This document shows positions 6,475-12,468 of a stretch of 12,472 nt of DNA, one piece after another (within the stretch, counting starts at the first letter, position 1; the number at the start of each line of letters is the position of its first letter). Where the stretch lies: NCBI GenBank assembly GCA_004554455.1, contig SFMG01000037.1, positions 1 to 12,472 on the forward strand, read 5' to 3'. The notes beneath the pieces were generated by a model. It was not told the DNA's origin, ran no database searches, and saw only the letters and a list, made by a program, of their open reading frames with translations. Source of the stretch: Bacteroidales bacterium. Lineage in GTDB: Bacteria > Bacteroidota > Bacteroidia > Bacteroidales > UBA932. The translations under genes were made by a program, and so were the position numbers.

Positions 6475-6816
6475 ATGGCATGGACAAACAAGAGGCTGTT
6501 CGAACAGATCGTTGAAACACTCAAGGAATCAGGCGCCCTCCCTGACATCCTCGACTATCACCTGGGATCATACGATGAAAGGAAGATAACCACTTACGAA
6601 GTCGATTGTGTCGGAAGGCTCAGCCGTGGCGGAAGCGAGGGCATATACGTCGATGTGTACCTCGAAGGAGAAGAAACCATCAAACTCGGAACATTCAAGA
6701 CTCTGGGTGATGACCGTGAAGCGTGGACCATCATGGGTCGCTTAATGGCGGACTTCCAGTGGGAATGCGAGAGATTCATCAATAAACACATCAACGAATT
6801 CGAGGAGGCGGAGTAA
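6475..6816 (+). CDS. Hypothetical protein, first gene of rightward operon
   Basis: 113 residues from ATG 6475. An in-frame ATG at 6469 is only two bases from the GGAG ribosome site, whereas 6475 is eight bases away, so 6475 is chosen. The protein is acidic, with an N-terminal helix (NKRLFEQIVETLKESGAL), a central beta region containing GIYVDVYLEGEETIKLGTF, and a C-terminal helix rich in aromatic and acidic residues (LMADFQWECERFINKHINEFEE). No TM segment or Cys pairs. I do not recognise the family. As the promoter-proximal gene of the early/replication unit it may act early, for example in host takeover or regulation; this is inference. Confidence 0.75.
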   Translation: MAWTNKRLFEQIVETLKESGALPDILDYHLGSYDERKITTYEVDCVGRLSRGGSEGIYVDVYLEGEETIKLGTFKTLGDDREAWTIMGRLMADFQWECERFINKHINEFEEAE

Positions 6817-6936
6817 ATGACTTGGATCGTGAGATACGGCGGTTGGACCGTCTATGAAGGCGACGACGAGGAGAAGGCCAACGAGGAATACCGCGCATGC
6901 GGACCTTACGGCACAATCCGCGAGGTGAAGGAATGA
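6817..6936 (+). CDS. 39-residue hypothetical protein
   Basis: ATG 6817 directly abuts the TAA of the previous gene; GAGGAGG lies about 9 bases upstream. The short product (MTWIVRYGGWTVYEGDDEEK, then ANEEYRACGPYGTIREVKE) has two short strands with Trp/Tyr residues followed by an acidic helix. It ends in TGA that overlaps the next ATG by four bases (ATGA), so it is embedded in a chain of coupled small genes, which is the main reason to accept an ORF this short. Function unknown. Confidence 0.62.
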   Translation: MTWIVRYGGWTVYEGDDEEKANEEYRACGPYGTIREVKE

Positions 6937-7172
6937 TAGACGAGGGCCTTAGGTGCTCCGGTACCGGATTGGCAGTACAGCGCTTCACCAACTACTGCGG
7001 GCATGTCGATTGGAAGCAGCACAGCGTATATATGAAGGTGCAGATCTGCCGCGCCTTCCACAAGGGCAATAAGAGGGCCTGCGCCCTTTATGCGGCGCAG
7101 ATCGGCTGCTTCCTGCTGGTCGCCGAGAACCTGGACGGCATCAAGCGCGAAATCAAGGCGGTGATGGAATGA
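6933..7172 (+). CDS. Small Cys/His-containing hypothetical protein
   Basis: 79 residues from ATG 6933, chosen because GAGGTG lies about 5 bases upstream and the start overlaps the preceding stop (ATGA). An upstream extension of the frame has no comparable site. The product contains Cys8, Cys22, Cys39 and later Cys residues with His at 24, 30 and 43, a basic central stretch (CRAFHKGNKRACALYAAQIGCF) and a C-terminal helix. The Cys/His spacing is not a clean zinc-finger signature. Function unknown; position in the early small-gene cluster is the only context. Confidence 0.68.
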   Translation: MIDEGLRCSGTGLAVQRFTNYCGHVDWKQHSVYMKVQICRAFHKGNKRACALYAAQIGCFLLVAENLDGIKREIKAVME

Positions 7173-7330
7173 TAAGCATTGAAGTAACCAGCGTCAGGCA
7201 TTGCGACAGATGCGGCATGACGATGGAAAACACCTGGACGGTCATCCGGTGGAAGTCGGACGATCTGTCCGACCTATGCAAGAAATGCACGATCGAATTC
7301 AACAAATGGCTGAAGGAGGGAAAAGAATGA
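7169..7330 (+). CDS. 53-residue zinc-ribbon-like protein
   Basis: It starts at ATG 7169, overlapping the previous stop by ATGA, and ends at TGA 7328-7330. The sequence carries two CxxC knuckles, C12-DR-C15 and C37-KK-C40, separated by a short strand region (ENTWTVIRWKSDDLSDL). This is the layout of a one-domain zinc ribbon. The C-terminal helix is basic/acidic (EFNKWLKEGKE). A nucleic-acid or protein-binding adaptor is likely for a free zinc ribbon of this size; the target is unknown. Confidence 0.72.
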   Translation: MISIEVTSVRHCDRCGMTMENTWTVIRWKSDDLSDLCKKCTIEFNKWLKEGKE

Positions 7331-7479
7331 TGTGTGACGACTGCATCTACGCCGGCCGTGTCGGTGGCTTCCCGGACGGCGAAGACATGCCCGTGTGCGA
7401 CTGCAGGGACCCGCGCGTACCTTTCGACATGGACGAAGGCATCGTCTGCCCGTGCTACAGGAAGGAGGCGAAGGAATGA
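7327..7479 (+). CDS. 50-residue Cys-rich (metal-binding) protein
   Basis: ATG 7327 overlaps the stop of the zinc-ribbon gene (ATGA) and has GGAGG about 7 bases upstream. An immediately following second ATG could also serve. Six Cys residues occur as C3-x2-C6, a C-D-C pair near residue 24 and a C-P-C pair near residue 43, with many Asp/Glu in between. That is enough to bind one or two zinc ions or an Fe-S cluster. I do not recognise the family. It lies in a run of co-translated small proteins. Confidence 0.7.
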   Translation: MMCDDCIYAGRVGGFPDGEDMPVCDCRDPRVPFDMDEGIVCPCYRKEAKE

Positions 7480-7745
7480 CCGACAAGCCCACGATCGACC
7501 GCAAAGTAGGAGCCCTTGACTCCTGCCTTATCGTCAACAGGGTCATATCGTTCCTCTGCGACCGCTACGAGGACGTCGTCGGCCTGGCCGACCAGTACCG
7601 GACCGGTATCGCCGGGGCGATGGATTTCATTCTCGAGCGCGGCCTCGAGGAAGCGTTCACCGCCCGCGCGATCATGCAGCAGGCGGAGAAAGAAGAGGAG
7701 TATGAACGTTCCGAAAAGGATGCACTGTGGGAGGGATCACAATGA
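7476..7745 (+). CDS. 89-residue helical hypothetical protein
   Basis: Start ATG 7476 overlaps the previous stop by ATGA, with AAGGAGG upstream; stop TGA 7743-7745. The product is almost entirely helical: residues 9-50 (VGALDSCLIVNRVISFLCDRY onward) look like a helical bundle and residues 60-85 are a highly charged helix (QQAEKEEEYERSEKD). No recognised motif or TM segment. It is probably cytosolic and may oligomerise through the charged helix. Function unknown. Confidence 0.72.
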   Translation: MTDKPTIDRKVGALDSCLIVNRVISFLCDRYEDVVGLADQYRTGIAGAMDFILERGLEEAFTARAIMQQAEKEEEYERSEKDALWEGSQ

Positions 7746-8002
7746 GCGCACCGCTCCAACCGCCCATGTTGCACTATGCGATCTACACCAACTACGGCCG
7801 CCTCGACGCGGTCTTGGATCACCGGATAGACATGGCGCAGAAGATGCCCGAATGGATCGAGGTCCGGGAGTATCATCCGAATGTCGAAAAGAGCTACTGG
7901 GATACCTCCCTCCGCCCGGTGTGGATCAGGACCAAGAGAATCAATCTCATCAAATTCGTCGAGTACGTCAAGCCGCCGAAAGGCGAAGCATTTAAACCCT
8001 AA
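7742..8002 (+). CDS. 86-residue hypothetical protein
   Basis: ATG 7742 overlaps the previous stop by ATGA; stop TAA 8000-8002. The product is mixed alpha/beta with many Tyr/Trp residues (YAIYTNYGRLDAV near the start, a helix IDMAQKMPEWIEV, then RPVWIRTKRINLIKFVEYV). It ends in a Pro/Lys-rich tail (KPPKGEAFKP). I do not recognise it. It is the last gene of the uninterrupted ATGA chain; a 25-base gap and a possible weak TATA element follow before the next gene. Confidence 0.72.
   Translation: MSAPLQPPMLHYAIYTNYGRLDAVLDHRIDMAQKMPEWIEVREYHPNVEKSYWDTSLRPVWIRTKRINLIKFVEYVKPPKGEAFKP
7991..7996 (+). promoter_or_regulatory. Possible internal TATA element before the RHH gene
   Basis: TTTAAA sits inside the last codons of the preceding gene, about 25 bases before 8018-8020 and 37 bases before the RHH start codon. 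The following spacer (8003-8027) is AT-rich and is the only real gap in the rightward small-gene cluster. This could give the regulator and replication genes a separate transcript. Weak evidence. Confidence 0.22.
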
Positions 8003-8027
8003 AACACATTAGCACAATGGGAGAAAC

Positions 8028-8180
8028 ATGAACAGAACCATCAGGATATATCTGTCCGTGACTCCGGAGGAGGAGTGCAGGATCTCCGAGAATTACGCGA
8101 GATACCTCCTCTCCGCCAAGGGCGGATGCAAGAGCAGGAACCAATGGATAGTATCAAGATTGACAGAGGTGGAAGAATGA
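8028..8180 (+). CDS. Ribbon-helix-helix DNA-binding protein
   Basis: 50 residues from ATG 8028, with GGGAG just upstream; stop TGA 8178-8180. The order is an N-terminal strand (RTIRIYLSV, residues 3-11), helix A after TPEE (EEECRISENYARYLLSAKGG), a short turn with Ser, and helix B (SRNQWIVSRLTEVEE). This is the beta-alpha-alpha layout of CopG/Arc-type dimers that insert a two-stranded ribbon in the DNA major groove; basic residues R3, R6 alternate on the strand as expected. It lies between the small-gene cluster and the replication genes, about where phi29 keeps transcription regulator and DNA-binding genes (gp4/gp6). It could repress or switch the divergent promoters at 6364-6400. Confidence 0.62.
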   Translation: MNRTIRIYLSVTPEEECRISENYARYLLSAKGGCKSRNQWIVSRLTEVEE

Positions 8181-8623
8181 AGCTAAGCGAGATGAGGAAC
8201 AAGGTGACAGGGCTTCCGGAGGGATTCTCCGGAACCAAGAAGGATTGGAAGGATGTGGCGGAGACCTTCCGCATCGAGAAGGCCGCCATCCTCGAGAAGG
8301 ATAAGAAGGACGAGAGCGGGGAGGTCATCCTCTACAGGCAGGGTCCGAAGCAGGGCCAGCCCGTACCCGACCGCCAGATAGCGATGCAGCTCCGCACCGC
8401 ATCCGGCGAGGCCGTACTCGTAAGGACCAACTCGCCTAGGATCGTGACTCTCTTTACGGGAGACCTCGACAGGGAATGCGACGAGGTCAACCGCTTCGGC
8501 GACAGGATCTATCATGTCGAGGCGCCCGAGGGAGAGCTCAAGTTCGTCCCGTTCGAGATGGACAAGAAGAAGGACGGAAAGCCGATAAAATGGGATGTGG
8601 CGGACCTCGAGGAGGCCGACTGA
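8177..8623 (+). CDS. Hypothetical protein at phi29 SSB (gp5) position
   Basis: 148 residues from ATG 8177, which overlaps the RHH gene stop (ATGA) and follows GAGGTGG. The frame is open further upstream but without a better start. The N-terminal part is helical and basic. The middle has alternating strands (GEVILYRQG, RQIAMQLRT, EAVLVRTNSPRIVTLFTGD). The C-terminal third has YHVEAPEGELKFVPFEM and an acidic end (DVADLEEAD). A beta-rich core with an acidic C-terminus fits a single-stranded DNA-binding protein. The gene order SSB-TP-polymerase would then mirror phi29 genes 5-3-2. There is no direct sequence match that I can see, so SSB is an inference from context. Confidence 0.7.
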   Translation: MKLSEMRNKVTGLPEGFSGTKKDWKDVAETFRIEKAAILEKDKKDESGEVILYRQGPKQGQPVPDRQIAMQLRTASGEAVLVRTNSPRIVTLFTGDLDRECDEVNRFGDRIYHVEAPEGELKFVPFEMDKKKDGKPIKWDVADLEEAD

Positions 8624-8633
8624 CGCGGACACC

Positions 8634-8806
8634 GGCAGAAGGCAGCAGGAAGGATGTTACCTGCTGCCTCTGTAAGCGGTGGCCCGTGTCCCAGGCCGAC
8701 CGCCGTCGCAGGCGTTCACCTTAGCGCGGTACGTTCCTTCTGCCTGCGACGAATCCCGAACGCTCTCGTTCGGGATGTCGGCGATCGCTGATCGCCGAAA
8801 CATCCT
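8634..8806 (+). ncRNA. Multi-hairpin structured RNA with loop-tail pseudoknot
   Basis: Five strong hairpins fill the gap between the SSB-like and terminal-protein genes. H1 pairs 8641-8649 with 8660-8668 (GGCAGCAGG). H2 pairs 8676-8684 with 8694-8703, with one bulged G. H3 pairs 8704-8713 with 8742-8751 (10 bp). H4 pairs 8753-8762 with 8767-8776 (10 bp, loop CTCT). H5 pairs 8778-8786 with 8790-8798 (9 bp, loop GCT). The H1 loop AGGATGTT (8651-8658) is fully complementary to AACATCCT (8799-8806) just after H5, closing the whole element. An alternative 9-bp stem, 8634-8642 with 8736-8744, competes with H1 and H3. No convincing ORF lies inside. It could be a free ncRNA processed from the operon, a cis-regulator of the terminal protein, or a packaging RNA. 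Confidence 0.6.
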
Positions 8807-8822
8807 CCAATGGTGGTAATCC

Positions 8823-9428
8823 ATGGCCAAACTGACTAAATTCACGATCTCACCTTCCGGAGACCTAGTATACAAATCGAACGGAAAACTGGCGCCCGAA
8901 GGTTACACCTTCCGGAAAAATACGGTATACGGCAAGAACGGCCGCCGTGTCGGTTCTCTGTCCAGGAATCTTACCAGGACTCAGGCGGAGAAGATCGCGA
9001 AGGCCGAACGCAGCAGGAACGTACGGAGGGCGAAGGCCGCAAAGAAAGCCGGGGAGATGGCGAAGCCCTCGCAGAAGAGACCGAGATCTCCGTCCGGAGC
9101 GAAGCCTCGGGAAGGTGCGAAGACCGCCGCAGGTATCGACGAGGCGGAGGAATTCGAGGGAACCGAATTCCCCGGAGCCGATAAGCTCGTCATCGCGGAA
9201 TTCGCGCGCAGGGTAAAGGCCGCCGCGCTATCGGTAGCTCCGGAGGCCCTGAAACAGAAGATACTGGCCCTCTCGGATGAGGCGATATATGAGGGTTACA
9301 AACAGGACGCCTACATCTTCGAGGTGTTCTTCTTCTACCATGGCGAGTCCGACGAGCCGCACCGCTCCGACGTTTCCGTTTGGTTATATCAATTCGTCAA
9401 AAGAATCGAGACATACATGGGAGTGTGA
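8823..9428 (+). CDS. Putative terminal protein for protein-primed replication
   Basis: 201 residues from ATG 8823, with a GGTGG-type site just upstream. Family B polymerases of this kind start synthesis from a hydroxyl of a terminal protein, usually encoded immediately upstream, as in phi29 gene 3-gene 2. The N-terminal half is very basic (residues 6-100: FRKNTVYGKNGRRVGSL, then RSRNVRRAKAAKKAG), like the DNA-binding N-domain of phi29 TP. A linker (about 100-120, acidic) follows, then a helical C-terminal part (about 118-201) with a polar loop HGESDEPHRSDVS whose Ser176, Ser182 or Ser185 could be the priming residue. It is shorter than phi29 TP (266). The call rests on position and domain character, not on homology I can verify. 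Confidence 0.58.
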   Translation: MAKLTKFTISPSGDLVYKSNGKLAPEGYTFRKNTVYGKNGRRVGSLSRNLTRTQAEKIAKAERSRNVRRAKAAKKAGEMAKPSQKRPRSPSGAKPREGAKTAAGIDEAEEFEGTEFPGADKLVIAEFARRVKAAALSVAPEALKQKILALSDEAIYEGYKQDAYIFEVFFFYHGESDEPHRSDVSVWLYQFVKRIETYMGV

Positions 9429-9433
9429 CAATC

Positions 9434-9487
9434 ATGATACGCAACGCAAGCGTTACGCTCACTCGTAAACCGGAGGTTTACTCGTGA
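9434..9487 (+). CDS. Possible 17-residue leader peptide coupled to polymerase
   Basis: ATG 9434 opens a 17-codon frame (MIRNASVTLTRKPEVYS) that stops at TGA 9485-9487, overlapping the GTG start of the polymerase by the same 4-base geometry (GTGA) seen between other genes here. GGGAG lies about 10 bases upstream, inside the terminal-protein gene end. Translation of it would run through and open the hairpin that covers the polymerase ribosome site. It may be coincidental; conservation of the frame would decide. Confidence 0.35.
   Translation: MIRNASVTLTRKPEVYS
9465..9481 (+). promoter_or_regulatory. Hairpin covering the polymerase ribosome binding site
   Basis: GTAAACC, loop GGA, GGTTTAC: a perfect 7-bp stem whose loop and 3' arm contain the GGAGG ribosome site (9472-9476), seven bases before the GTG start of the polymerase. 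A smaller hairpin (AACGC-AA-GCGTT, 9443-9454) precedes it. The arrangement would lower polymerase translation unless ribosomes arriving from upstream melt the stem. The GTG start also suggests weak expression. Confidence 0.5.
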
Positions 9488-11289
9488 TCTGGGGATTGGA
9501 TACCGAGACCGACAACGACGGCAATAGCGCCTGGATAGTGCAATGGGTGATCACCGGCAAGGCCGGAACCTACAAAGGTACGGATACCCGCGCATTGCTG
9601 CACAGGCTCCGCACCCTGGGAAGGTCGCGCGAGCACCAATATATCTACATCCACAACCTCAAGTACGACCTCGAGTTTCTCCGCATCGTGTTGTGGAATC
9701 TGCAAGAGGAATACGGCGCGAAGCTCACTCCTATCTTCCGCAACGGCCAGCCTATCCAGGTGTCCGTGGAGGTCAATAACCGCGTCCTCATCTTCCGGGA
9801 TTCCGCCAAGAAGTGGCAGGGCAATCTACGCAGCCTCGGGGACGCCCTCGACTACCCGAAGCTCGAGAACATCGACCCGGACTTCAAGCCCGGATGGTCC
9901 GCCGCGTTAGATCTGGATTCGGAAGAGGATTGGAAATACGTCATCAGGGATGCGAGGATCTGCGCCAAGGCGGGCGAATTCTGGCACGGCGGAGGATTCA
10001 AACATGCCACAACTTCCGGAGATGCATGGGCCGATATGAGGAATATGATAGGCATTCCGCTGTGGAAGGAGCTGTTTCCTCCCCTGACCCGGGAATTGGA
10101 CGACATCCTCCGTGATGGGTATTTTGGCGGCATCAACATATCGAGGAACAAGGGCCATCATAGAGGTCCCATTACGCACGAGGACAAGGTCAGCATGTTC
10201 CCGGGTGTGATGCTGCTTAAACCTCTCCCGGTCGGGAACCCGATCTATATGGGAGCGGTCAAACCTCAATCGGGACTGTGGGTAGGAAAGATGAGGGTGA
10301 AGCTCCACATCAAGGAGGGACATATCCCATGGTTCACCTTTAAAAATGGCATCGACTACTGCGGGGAAGATGTCGAATACGGCCAGCATATCGAGGACTG
10401 TAAGCAATGGCACGATCTTACGCTGACGTGCGTAGATTGGGAGAATCTCTCTATCGACTACGACATAGAAGTAGACACATGCGCCGGGGAATTCTGGGCA
10501 TTCAAGCAGAGGACCGGCGTATTGACAAAATACATCGAGAAATGGGGAGGCGAGAAGAAGAAGGCCAAGAAGGGAAGCGCAGAGAGGGAGCACGCCAAGA
10601 GGATGCTCAACGCGGCCTATGGCCGCTTCGCACTGATCCCGGACGAGTCCCATACGGAGCTCGTCATGGACGAGGAGACGAACGAGCCCATATGGAGGAC
10701 CCATGAGGAGAAGGGAGAACCTTCTGCGTATCTGCCTTATGCAATGTTCGTCACCGCATGGGCGAGAAGGGAGCTCATGGACCGTGTCCGTAAGGTCGTC
10801 AATGCCTACGGCGTGGATTCCGTCCTGCATTGTGATACCGATTCCGTGATCTATCTCGGCGAGCCTCTAGGCGGATACGGCAAGGATCTGGGAATGTGGG
10901 ACCTCGAAAGCCGGCCGGACGAGATATACGAGGGAGGATTCAAAAGATATATCGAGGTGTTCAGCAACGCCGAGGAGCCTCTCGACAGATTCAAAGTCAC
11001 ATGCGCAGGAGTCCCGCAGCCTAAGCGGGCGGACGACCTGCCTTATGGGATGTGGGTCGAACTGCTCGATAAGCCCGAGAGGATATTCGGAGAGGAGCTC
11101 GGAGATGCGCATTACACCATCAAAAGTAAATGGCTCAGAGAGATGTACAAGGAAGCCGAGAAGGACCCGAATGACGTTAACACGCTGAAGTTACTTCCTA
11201 GAAGAGTACCCGGAGGCGTCATCCTCGAGGGACACACTCACAAAATAGACGATGATGGGTTGAAAATACGGTTATCAAGGAGCGTCTGA
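9484..11289 (+). CDS. Protein-primed family B DNA polymerase, phi29-type
   Basis: 601 residues from GTG 9484. It replicates the linear viral DNA by strand displacement from a terminal protein. Exonuclease motifs: ExoI D6-T-E8, ExoII HNLKYD (57-62), ExoIII Y152-VIR-D156. Polymerase motifs: A is D234-KVSMFP (phi29 DVNSLYP), B is K372-RMLNAAYG, C is D451-T-D453 in HCDTDS. A KRY at 488-490 is a candidate for the KxY motif. FVTAWARREL (422-431), TCAGV (506-510) and the C-terminal VPGGVIL (575-581) match the phi29 enzyme. The stretches before motif A-B (about 300-365) and between motifs B and C (about 383-418) are long enough for the TPR1 and TPR2 insertions that give terminal-protein binding and processivity. 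phi29 polymerase is 575 residues. It ends two bases before the ATPase start. Confidence 0.95.
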   Translation: MIWGLDTETDNDGNSAWIVQWVITGKAGTYKGTDTRALLHRLRTLGRSREHQYIYIHNLKYDLEFLRIVLWNLQEEYGAKLTPIFRNGQPIQVSVEVNNRVLIFRDSAKKWQGNLRSLGDALDYPKLENIDPDFKPGWSAALDLDSEEDWKYVIRDARICAKAGEFWHGGGFKHATTSGDAWADMRNMIGIPLWKELFPPLTRELDDILRDGYFGGINISRNKGHHRGPITHEDKVSMFPGVMLLKPLPVGNPIYMGAVKPQSGLWVGKMRVKLHIKEGHIPWFTFKNGIDYCGEDVEYGQHIEDCKQWHDLTLTCVDWENLSIDYDIEVDTCAGEFWAFKQRTGVLTKYIEKWGGEKKKAKKGSAEREHAKRMLNAAYGRFALIPDESHTELVMDEETNEPIWRTHEEKGEPSAYLPYAMFVTAWARRELMDRVRKVVNAYGVDSVLHCDTDSVIYLGEPLGGYGKDLGMWDLESRPDEIYEGGFKRYIEVFSNAEEPLDRFKVTCAGVPQPKRADDLPYGMWVELLDKPERIFGEELGDAHYTIKSKWLREMYKEAEKDPNDVNTLKLLPRRVPGGVILEGHTHKIDDDGLKIRLSRSV

Positions 11290-11291
11290 CA

Positions 11292-12359
11292 ATGTCGGAC
11301 AAAACGTCATCCTGGGATTCATTCCTCGACGCCGTCATCCTCGAGATCGGCGATAATGAGGGATGGGCGAATTTCATGAAGCTCCTTTCGGAGGCTCGGA
11401 CGTGCCCTATCTGGTTCATGATCGGGGCCAGGCGTATCGGTAAGACTGACGTCGCTCTTCATATCGCTCTGCTGCTATGGCAGAAATACCGCCGTAAGAC
11501 GATGTGGGTCCGTGACGTTCTGAGAACCATGGAGGCTGCCAATTTCCAGGCGGATTTTTTGAATGACGCGTATGAATTCGGCTGGATCCATGACGAGGAT
11601 GATAAGCATGTTTGGAGCTGCAAGGCCGACGGCGTCCACGATCCTAGCGGAGAGCTCGTCATTAAATTTCAATCGCTGAGTACATACTCCTCGAGAAGAG
11701 GACCCGCACATCCGGATGTGGACCTCATCCTATTCGATGAGTTTATCCCCGAGGACCGGAGATACATGAAGGGAGCTCTAAAAGGATTGATGAGCCTTAC
11801 TAAGACGGTATTCTCCGGTCGGGAAGGATGCAGATGCATATGTACATCTAACTTCGTGGCTTTAAGTAATCCCTATTTCGCCGGGTTCGAGATATACCCG
11901 GACCCTAAACTTGATGTCACAGTCTGGGAAGATAAAGGCGTGGCCATCGAGCGCTGCCGCGGTTATCGCTGTGCGATCGCGAAGGAGAGCGCATGGAATA
12001 GGGCATATGCGGCCGCACATTATGGGGATTACGCGGATGAGGACGAGGACGAAATGCATAAGCTGATTCGGAAGATTCCGAAAGGTGCCGTTCCGGACAG
12101 GTGGGCATTGAACATTTATGGTAAATGGTTCCGGATCTATACGACTACAGGCGGCATGAGGATAGCTAAGCAGGAACGCAACATTATTAAATCTGCGACA
12201 ACGATGTATGTCACGGACCCAAAGGATCTGAGCGACGAGGTCGCACTGATCCCGGCTGTAACGAGGCTAGGCATCGAGAACGATATAGCTCTCGGCCGGA
12301 TGCGTTACGAGGATGCAAACACGCTGTTTGCATTCGTCAATCTGACTTACAACATTTGA
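11292..12359 (+). CDS. DNA packaging ATPase, phi29 gp16-like
   Basis: 355 residues from ATG 11292, with AAGGAG about 9 bases upstream. FtsK/HerA-type packaging motor: Walker A G45-ARRIGKT52 (phi29 IGARGIGKS), a helix and Arg-rich strand (MWVRDVLRT), Walker B LILFD149-E150-F (phi29 TIVFDEF), then LTKTVF and REGCRCICTSN-F (phi29 DTVFRNRERVRCICLSN) ending in NPYF. This is a clear gp16 signature. The C-terminal part (about 265-300, WALNIYGKWFRIYTTTGGMR) corresponds to the vestigial RNase H-like domain of gp16 that contacts the packaging RNA and connector. An N-terminal extension of about 20 residues precedes Walker A compared with phi29 (332 residues). It is placed after the polymerase, not with the virion genes. 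Confidence 0.93.
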   Translation: MSDKTSSWDSFLDAVILEIGDNEGWANFMKLLSEARTCPIWFMIGARRIGKTDVALHIALLLWQKYRRKTMWVRDVLRTMEAANFQADFLNDAYEFGWIHDEDDKHVWSCKADGVHDPSGELVIKFQSLSTYSSRRGPAHPDVDLILFDEFIPEDRRYMKGALKGLMSLTKTVFSGREGCRCICTSNFVALSNPYFAGFEIYPDPKLDVTVWEDKGVAIERCRGYRCAIAKESAWNRAYAAAHYGDYADEDEDEMHKLIRKIPKGAVPDRWALNIYGKWFRIYTTTGGMRIAKQERNIIKSATTMYVTDPKDLSDEVALIPAVTRLGIENDIALGRMRYEDANTLFAFVNLTYNI

Positions 12360-12371
12360 TAACAATTGTTA
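12360..12371. repeat. Perfect 12-bp palindrome after the ATPase stop
   Basis: TAACAATTGTTA starts at the base following the ATPase TGA and is perfectly self-complementary. It could bind a dimeric protein or, in RNA, form a weak AT stem ahead of the larger hairpin. No T-run follows, so it does not look like a standard terminator. Confidence 0.4.
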
Positions 12372-12372
12372 A

Positions 12373-12468
12373 GTAACTACCCCTCCCGAATATGATCGTG
12401 CGATGGTCGGCGATTGTCGAATACCATCGAGTAACACGATTATTACGAATGGGAGGGGTTCGTGTTAC
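12373..12468 (+). ncRNA. Long imperfect hairpin at right edge (packaging-RNA candidate or terminal DNA element)
   Basis: The arms pair in order: GTAAC 12373-12377 with 12464-12468; ACCCCTCCC 12379-12387 with GGGAGGGGT 12451-12459; ATCGTG 12395-12400 with CACGAT 12435-12440; CGATGGT 12401-12407 with ACCATCG 12423-12429, leaving an AGTAA bulge at 12430-12434. A short CGGC/GTCG stem with loop GATT caps it (12408-12419). That gives 31 pairs over about 96 bases. It lies between the polymerase/ATPase genes and the end of the window, the spot where phi29 encodes its packaging RNA and inverted terminal repeats. An RNA, a bidirectional terminator, or a genome-end structure are all possible. Confidence 0.5.

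Noticed and set aside
8075..8176. An upstream extension of the SSB-position gene
   Set aside because: It would overlap the RHH gene over most of its length; ATG 8177 has a good ribosome site and the usual ATGA overlap.
8753..8798. Hairpins H4/H5 as intrinsic transcription terminators
   Set aside because: No T-run follows either stem, and the downstream polymerase and ATPase genes would lack a visible promoter if transcription stopped here.
9907..10830. A 307-codon open frame on the minus strand inside the polymerase gene
   Set aside because: Fully antisense to the polymerase catalytic core, no recognisable protein features and no start signal.
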